This document shows, piece after piece, positions 60,304-64,000 of a DNA stretch of 64,000 nt (its first letter is position 1; each line of letters starts with the position of its first letter). This DNA comes from Flavobacterium psychrotrophum. GTDB lineage: Bacteria; Bacteroidota; Bacteroidia; Flavobacteriales; Flavobacteriaceae. The notes below the pieces were generated by a model that saw only the letters and a program-made list of their open reading frames with translations, was not told the DNA's origin and ran no database searches. Where the stretch lies: contig NZ_CP031557.1 in assembly GCF_003403075.1 (NCBI RefSeq), positions 2,294,001 through 2,358,000 of the forward strand, read 5' to 3'. The translations under genes were made by a program, and so were the position numbers.

Positions 60304-62940
60304 TTAATCAAGGCTAAGTGTTATCTGCCCATCATCCTCTAATGTTATTGGGGCATCATCGCTTAGGTCAAGCTCCCCTCTTACTTCAATTTCTTCAGGT
60401 TCCGGTTCCGGCTCATCATAAGGTAAGGGTTCTAACAGGCTTATTTGTTTTATTTTATCAGCTGTTAACTGGTTACCAAGAGCTTTAATACCTTTTACAG
60501 CTATAAACTGCTCCAGGTCTACTGTTTGTGTTTCTTTTTGTACACCTTTTATTTTGGGAAATACAACCTCTGCAACCGGCCTGTAATCAGTACTCACAAT
60601 TTCGAGTACCGACTTTTCGTGTTCGGTTATAAAAGTTTCTTCCTTATTTTCATTTTCTACTAAAAAGCGTTTTACATAGTAACGCTCTTTTTCGCCATCA
60701 TAATAAATGGCCGAAATAGGCTTTTTAGGATTCCATTTCTCCAGCACTATCATGCCCTCATCAAAGTGCGTAGTGAGTTCAGGAATAATAGTTTTTAGCT
60801 TTCCGTTTTGGTTTACAATAAGCAGCCTGTCATTCGGGCGGAATTCACCCAACAGCTCTCCCCTTGCATCTACATTAAGCCTGTGCACGGTATCATCAAA
60901 CCATATCCTGCGTGGCTTAAGGGTAGAAATACCTTTTTCTTTAAGCTCAATTTTCTTGATAGGATATTTAGAAACCGTATTACCACGCGATGCCCTGCCT
61001 TTAATGGCAATAGCGGCAAAATCAAGGTCGTATTTAAGTTTCTTAACGCTGCCAACCTGGCGCAGCAGTATTGTAACTACTTCTGCCTCACCATTAGGGT
61101 TATCAGAAAAATAAAGCACCATAGAATCTTTTGTACCCGCAGAAAGGTCGTACGGCTTATCTCGCGTAACACCTGACACGTTAAAGCGTTTTACATAGCT
61201 CGATCCGTTTTTACCATCGCGGTAAATCATGTTATAAATAGTACGCTTGTCATTCCTGTCAAATACTGCTACATGTATAATGTCTTTACCTACAAAGGTT
61301 TTTACATCTACCTTGGTAATAATCATGCTGCCATCGCGAAGAAATACAATAACATCATCAATATCAGAACACTCTGCAACATACTCATCCTTTTTAAGGC
61401 CGGTACCTACAAAGCCTTCCTCACGGTTTACATAAAGTTTGGTATTACGCAATACCACTTTTGTAGCCTCAATATTATCAAAGCTGCGTAACTCTGTTTT
61501 ACGCTCACGACCTTTACCATAACGGTCTTTAAGGCTTTGGAAATAATTTACGGTAAAATCAATAATATTAGCAAGGTGGTGCTTAATCTGCTCTATCTCT
61601 CCCTCCAGCGCTTCTATCTTTTCCTGCGCTTTATCAATATCAAATTTAGAAATACGCTTAATGCGGATTTCGGTAAGACGCACTATGTCATCTTCTGTAA
61701 CAGCTCTTCTCAGGTGGGTAACAAAAGGTTTAAGCCCCTCGTCTATCGCACGGATAACGCCCTCCCAGGTTTCCTCCTCTTCAATGGCGCGGTAAATCCT
61801 GTTTTCAATAAATATACGTTCCAGCGACTGAAAGTGCCAGCTCTCTTCAAGCTCGTTAAGCTGTATTTCAAGTTCACGTTTAAGTAAATCTACCGTACGA
61901 TGGGTAGAGATACGCAGCATTTCGCTTACGCCTACAAAATAAGGTTTATGGTCTTCGATAACACAGCCAAGTGGCGCTACAGATGTTTCGCAGGCCGTAA
62001 AGGCAAACAGCGCATCTATAGTTTTATCTGGCGATACGCCCGGCGGAAGATGGATGAGTATCTCTACATCGGCTGCCGTATTATCTTCAATTTTCTTAAC
62101 TTTTATCTTACCCTTTTCGTTGGCTTTAAGAATGCTGTCTATTAAACTACCGGTATTAGTACTAAACGGTATCTGTGTAATAACCAGCGTACTTTTGTCT
62201 AACTGAGATATCTTAGCACGCACACGCACACGGCCACCGCGCATACCGTCGTTATAATTAGATACATCTGCAATACCGGCCGTAGGAAAATCAGGATATA
62301 TGGTAAACGGCTTATTTTTTAAGATTTTTATTGAAGCATCTATAAGCTCGTTAAAGTTATGCGGAAGCACCTTGGTACTTAAGCCCACAGCAATACCTTC
62401 TGCCCCCTGTGCTAACAGCAACGGGAATTTTACCGGAAGGTTAACCGGTTCGTTACGCCTGCCATCATAACTTGACTGCCATGGCGTAATTTTAGGGTTA
62501 TATAATACCTCCAGGGCAAACTTACTAAGGCGCGCCTCTATATAACGCGATGCCGCAGCACCATCGCCGGTAAGTATGTTACCCCAGTTACCCTGTGTGT
62601 CTATAAGTAAATCTTTTTGGCCTATCTGTACCATGGCATCGCCTATACTCGCGTCGCCGTGTGGGTGGTACTGCATGGTATGCCCTACCACGTTAGCCAC
62701 CTTGTTATAACGGCCGTCATCAAGCTCTTTAAGCGAGTGCATAATACGGCGCTGCACGGGCTTAAATCCGTCTTCAATAGCGGGTACAGCACGTTCCAGG
62801 ATTACATAAGAAGCGTAATCCAGAAACCAGTCCTTATACATGCCGGTTACCTTAGTAATGGTATCCTGGTTATCAGGGTCTTCTTTTCTGTCGTAAAAAT
62901 GTCCGCCGTCTAAAGGCTCTAAATTTTCTTCTTCACTCAT
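60304..62940 (-). CDS. parC: DNA topoisomerase IV subunit A
   Basis: An 878-residue type IIA topoisomerase subunit that cuts and rejoins DNA to decatenate chromosomes. It has the winged-helix start VPAIEDGFKPVQRRIMHSL, the breakage tyrosine Y133 in GAAASRYIEARL, YHPHGDASIGDAMVQ, a coiled-coil tower region and a C-terminal beta-pinwheel (about 500-840). Length and the absence of the GyrA box (QRRGGKG) favour ParC over GyrA. It follows a small lipoprotein gene by 15 bp; parE is not adjacent. The acidic C-terminal tail (EPEPEPEEIEV) is unusually long. Confidence 0.94.
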   Translation of the reverse strand: MSEEENLEPLDGGHFYDRKEDPDNQDTITKVTGMYKDWFLDYASYVILERAVPAIEDGFKPVQRRIMHSLKELDDGRYNKVANVVGHTMQYHPHGDASIGDAMVQIGQKDLLIDTQGNWGNILTGDGAAASRYIEARLSKFALEVLYNPKITPWQSSYDGRRNEPVNLPVKFPLLLAQGAEGIAVGLSTKVLPHNFNELIDASIKILKNKPFTIYPDFPTAGIADVSNYNDGMRGGRVRVRAKISQLDKSTLVITQIPFSTNTGSLIDSILKANEKGKIKVKKIEDNTAADVEILIHLPPGVSPDKTIDALFAFTACETSVAPLGCVIEDHKPYFVGVSEMLRISTHRTVDLLKRELEIQLNELEESWHFQSLERIFIENRIYRAIEEEETWEGVIRAIDEGLKPFVTHLRRAVTEDDIVRLTEIRIKRISKFDIDKAQEKIEALEGEIEQIKHHLANIIDFTVNYFQSLKDRYGKGRERKTELRSFDNIEATKVVLRNTKLYVNREEGFVGTGLKKDEYVAECSDIDDVIVFLRDGSMIITKVDVKTFVGKDIIHVAVFDRNDKRTIYNMIYRDGKNGSSYVKRFNVSGVTRDKPYDLSAGTKDSMVLYFSDNPNGEAEVVTILLRQVGSVKKLKYDLDFAAIAIKGRASRGNTVSKYPIKKIELKEKGISTLKPRRIWFDDTVHRLNVDARGELLGEFRPNDRLLIVNQNGKLKTIIPELTTHFDEGMIVLEKWNPKKPISAIYYDGEKERYYVKRFLVENENKEETFITEHEKSVLEIVSTDYRPVAEVVFPKIKGVQKETQTVDLEQFIAVKGIKALGNQLTADKIKQISLLEPLPYDEPEPEPEEIEVRGELDLSDDAPITLEDDGQITLSLD

Positions 62941-62955
62941 TTATAAAAAATGATT

Positions 62956-63450
62956 TTAAAACTCCGAATAATGGGTTATTCCTGCCGATTTAAACAGGCG
63001 TTCTAAACTATCTGCCTTAGCCTTGCAAAAGCCGTATGGCAATGCAACATTAGCCGACAAACGGTAATCTATACAACTCAGGCAAATCTCCATATAAGCA
63101 AATACCTTAGCTTTATTATTATAAAACACAAGCCGGTGAGCCGGGTAATAACAATCTGCTTTTAAATGCTCTTTACAACTATCTGTATAAAGAATATCAA
63201 ATAACTCAGTTACCTGTTCTTTATTCAACTGTATCTTTTCAATTATTTTTTCATCCGCAATAGCAAGCCTGCCATTTGCAATCTTATAATTATCCGGATT
63301 CTCTGTATCTTCCTGTGTAAAGGCATAAGATATGACTTCTACTTTTGAGGCACTATTAAAAGGATATGTTTCCTGCAAAAGCTTCCCTTCTGAGGCTTTC
63401 TTACAACCAACAGATAAAAAAACAAGTAAAATCAGGATAAAACATCTCAT
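62956..63450 (-). CDS. small lipoprotein upstream of parC, function unknown
   Basis: A 164-residue lipoprotein, MRCFILILLVFLSVGCKKAS with the lipobox cysteine at residue 16. The frame extends to a TTG at 63462; the ATG at 63450 is preferred. The mature domain has six cysteines (for example TDSCKEHLKADCYYP and EICLSCIDYRLS), some of which could form disulfides. It lies 15 bp before parC, and probably shares its transcript, starting from the promoter at 63476-63483. No family recognised. Confidence 0.75.
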   Translation of the reverse strand: MRCFILILLVFLSVGCKKASEGKLLQETYPFNSASKVEVISYAFTQEDTENPDNYKIANGRLAIADEKIIEKIQLNKEQVTELFDILYTDSCKEHLKADCYYPAHRLVFYNNKAKVFAYMEICLSCIDYRLSANVALPYGFCKAKADSLERLFKSAGITHYSEF

Positions 63451-63475
63451 TCTGTTATGCAAATACAGCTTTCTA

Positions 63476-63483
63476 CAAATCTA
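63476..63483 (-). promoter_or_regulatory. -7 element for the lipoprotein-parC operon
   Basis: TAGATTTG on the minus strand is an exact TAnnTTTG match, with the start expected near 63470, about 20 nt before the ATG at 63450. No TTG is found at the ideal upstream distance. Confidence 0.5.
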
Positions 63484-63556
63484 TTAAAAAAACTTTGAAA
63501 TCCATAATATTGTAACGTGTGCCCTTCTATAAATACTGAATAAAAAACATAAAAAA

Positions 63557-63578
63557 ATCCCGAACTTTCGTCCGGGAT
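63557..63578 (-). terminator. terminator of the vWA-domain gene
   Basis: ATCCCG (63557-63562) pairs with CGGGAT (63573-63578). On the minus strand a T-run follows directly. It lies 23 bp after the stop at 63602. Confidence 0.75.
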
Positions 63579-63601
63579 CGTACAGGAAAATAAAACAACA
63601 T

Positions 63602-64000
63602 TTATTCTGCATATTTATTAATAAGGCGTACCATAAGGTTGTTTAAAAATTCTACCTCATATTCGCCTACCGATGGCTCCAGATGCTGGTTGCCCACGCC
63701 GCTGTCATTAGTTATAAACACATAAGAACCGTTTGTAACAATAGAAAAGAAACGCATTAAAAACTCGGTTTCCTTATTAATGCCACTGGCTGTAACAGGA
63801 ATAACCTTGATGCCTTTTTCAGCAGCCTTAAGTATTGACTTATGTATATCACTAATTACCTGTGGATCATAATGAGGTGGCGCATCGAGCATTAAAAAAA
63901 GAATCCTTGTTTTAGCATTCGACGACCATTGCAGCTCATTAACGCCTTTATCCAGCGCGGTATGTACTGCTTCAGGAAAGTCGCCTCCACCATCAGCACT
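63602..64000 (-). CDS. von Willebrand factor A-domain protein, C-terminal part (cut by window edge)
   Basis: The last 132 residues of a larger protein. The frame is open to the right edge, reading SADGGGDFPEAVHTALDKGV, then WSSNAKTRILFLMLDAPPHY, GIKVIPVTASGINKETEFLM and a C-terminal VEFLNNLMVRLINKYAE. The GGGDFPEAV segment followed by an ILFLMLDAPPH strand is typical of vWA domains (the MIDAS third motif region). Upstream part and full domain order are outside the window, so function is not assignable. Confidence 0.75.
   Translation of the reverse strand, partial: SADGGGDFPEAVHTALDKGVNELQWSSNAKTRILFLMLDAPPHYDPQVISDIHKSILKAAEKGIKVIPVTASGINKETEFLMRFFSIVTNGSYVFITNDSGVGNQHLEPSVGEYEVEFLNNLMVRLINKYAE

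Noticed and set aside
60304..62940. assignment as gyrA
   Set aside because: No GyrA box was found in the C-terminal domain and the length and motifs fit ParC.
1..64000. tRNA, rRNA, CRISPR array, insertion sequence or prophage
   Set aside because: None seen: no cloverleaf-like segments, regularly spaced repeats, transposases or phage structural genes.

Overview
The window looks like the chromosome of a member of the Bacteroidota, most likely family Flavobacteriaceae (Flavobacterium-like). The evidence is AT-rich DNA, a SusC/SusD pair, a hybrid two-component regulator, type IX secretion C-terminal tails, TPR-AraC regulators, and several upstream regions carrying the Bacteroidota -7 motif TAnnTTTG. 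No tRNA, rRNA, CRISPR array, insertion sequence or prophage was recognised. All placements are by eye; no database search was run.

Left part (1-11.2 kb, minus strand). The start of a kdp potassium-pump operon (93-aa protein, 28-aa membrane peptide, kdpF, kdpA cut by the window edge) lies behind a sigma-54-type promoter, next to a sigma-54 activator/response regulator. Then come glutamate dehydrogenase with two tiny membrane proteins, and the oxidative pentose phosphate genes gnd-zwf-pgl directly behind hxlB-hxlA (6-phospho-3-hexuloisomerase and 3-hexulose-6-phosphate synthase). With a phosphoglucose isomerase encoded elsewhere, these five enzymes form the dissimilatory ribulose monophosphate cycle, which oxidises formaldehyde to CO2. 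The Gnd cofactor loop looks NAD-type, which fits that role. An AraC regulator precedes hxlB.

Middle (11.6-44.3 kb). A polysaccharide utilisation locus (hybrid two-component sensor, SusC, SusD, GH2) is followed by a thioredoxin-fold protein / DHDPS-like lyase / cupin operon divergent from a MocR regulator, and by nadA-nadB. On the plus strand are a YceI / outer-membrane barrel / YceI-like operon and a carbohydrate or nucleoside locus (atypical TonB-type receptor, nucleoside hydrolase-like protein, two GH3 enzymes). A divergent Nudix-domain repressor with a degenerate Nudix box and repeated GAAGCA/TGCTTC half-sites precedes that locus. A CBM-GH28 pectinase-like gene with a C-terminal frameshift follows.

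Right part (44.5-64 kb). A divergent regulatory cassette holds a TPR-AraC membrane regulator opposite a lipoprotein, a two-helix membrane protein and an AraC regulator, with two 22-bp-spaced direct repeats between. Two type IX-secreted surface proteins, a histone H1-like protein, mnmE, a universal stress protein, a Fur-box-controlled haem receptor/HmuY pair, a broken DUF4265 gene, a small lipoprotein, parC and the end of a von Willebrand A-domain gene follow.

The most noteworthy items are the formaldehyde-oxidation gene set with an NAD-type Gnd, the sigma-54-linked kdp operon with an extra micro-protein, the lipoprotein/2-TM/AraC/TPR-AraC cassette, and the Nudix repressor with its candidate operators.
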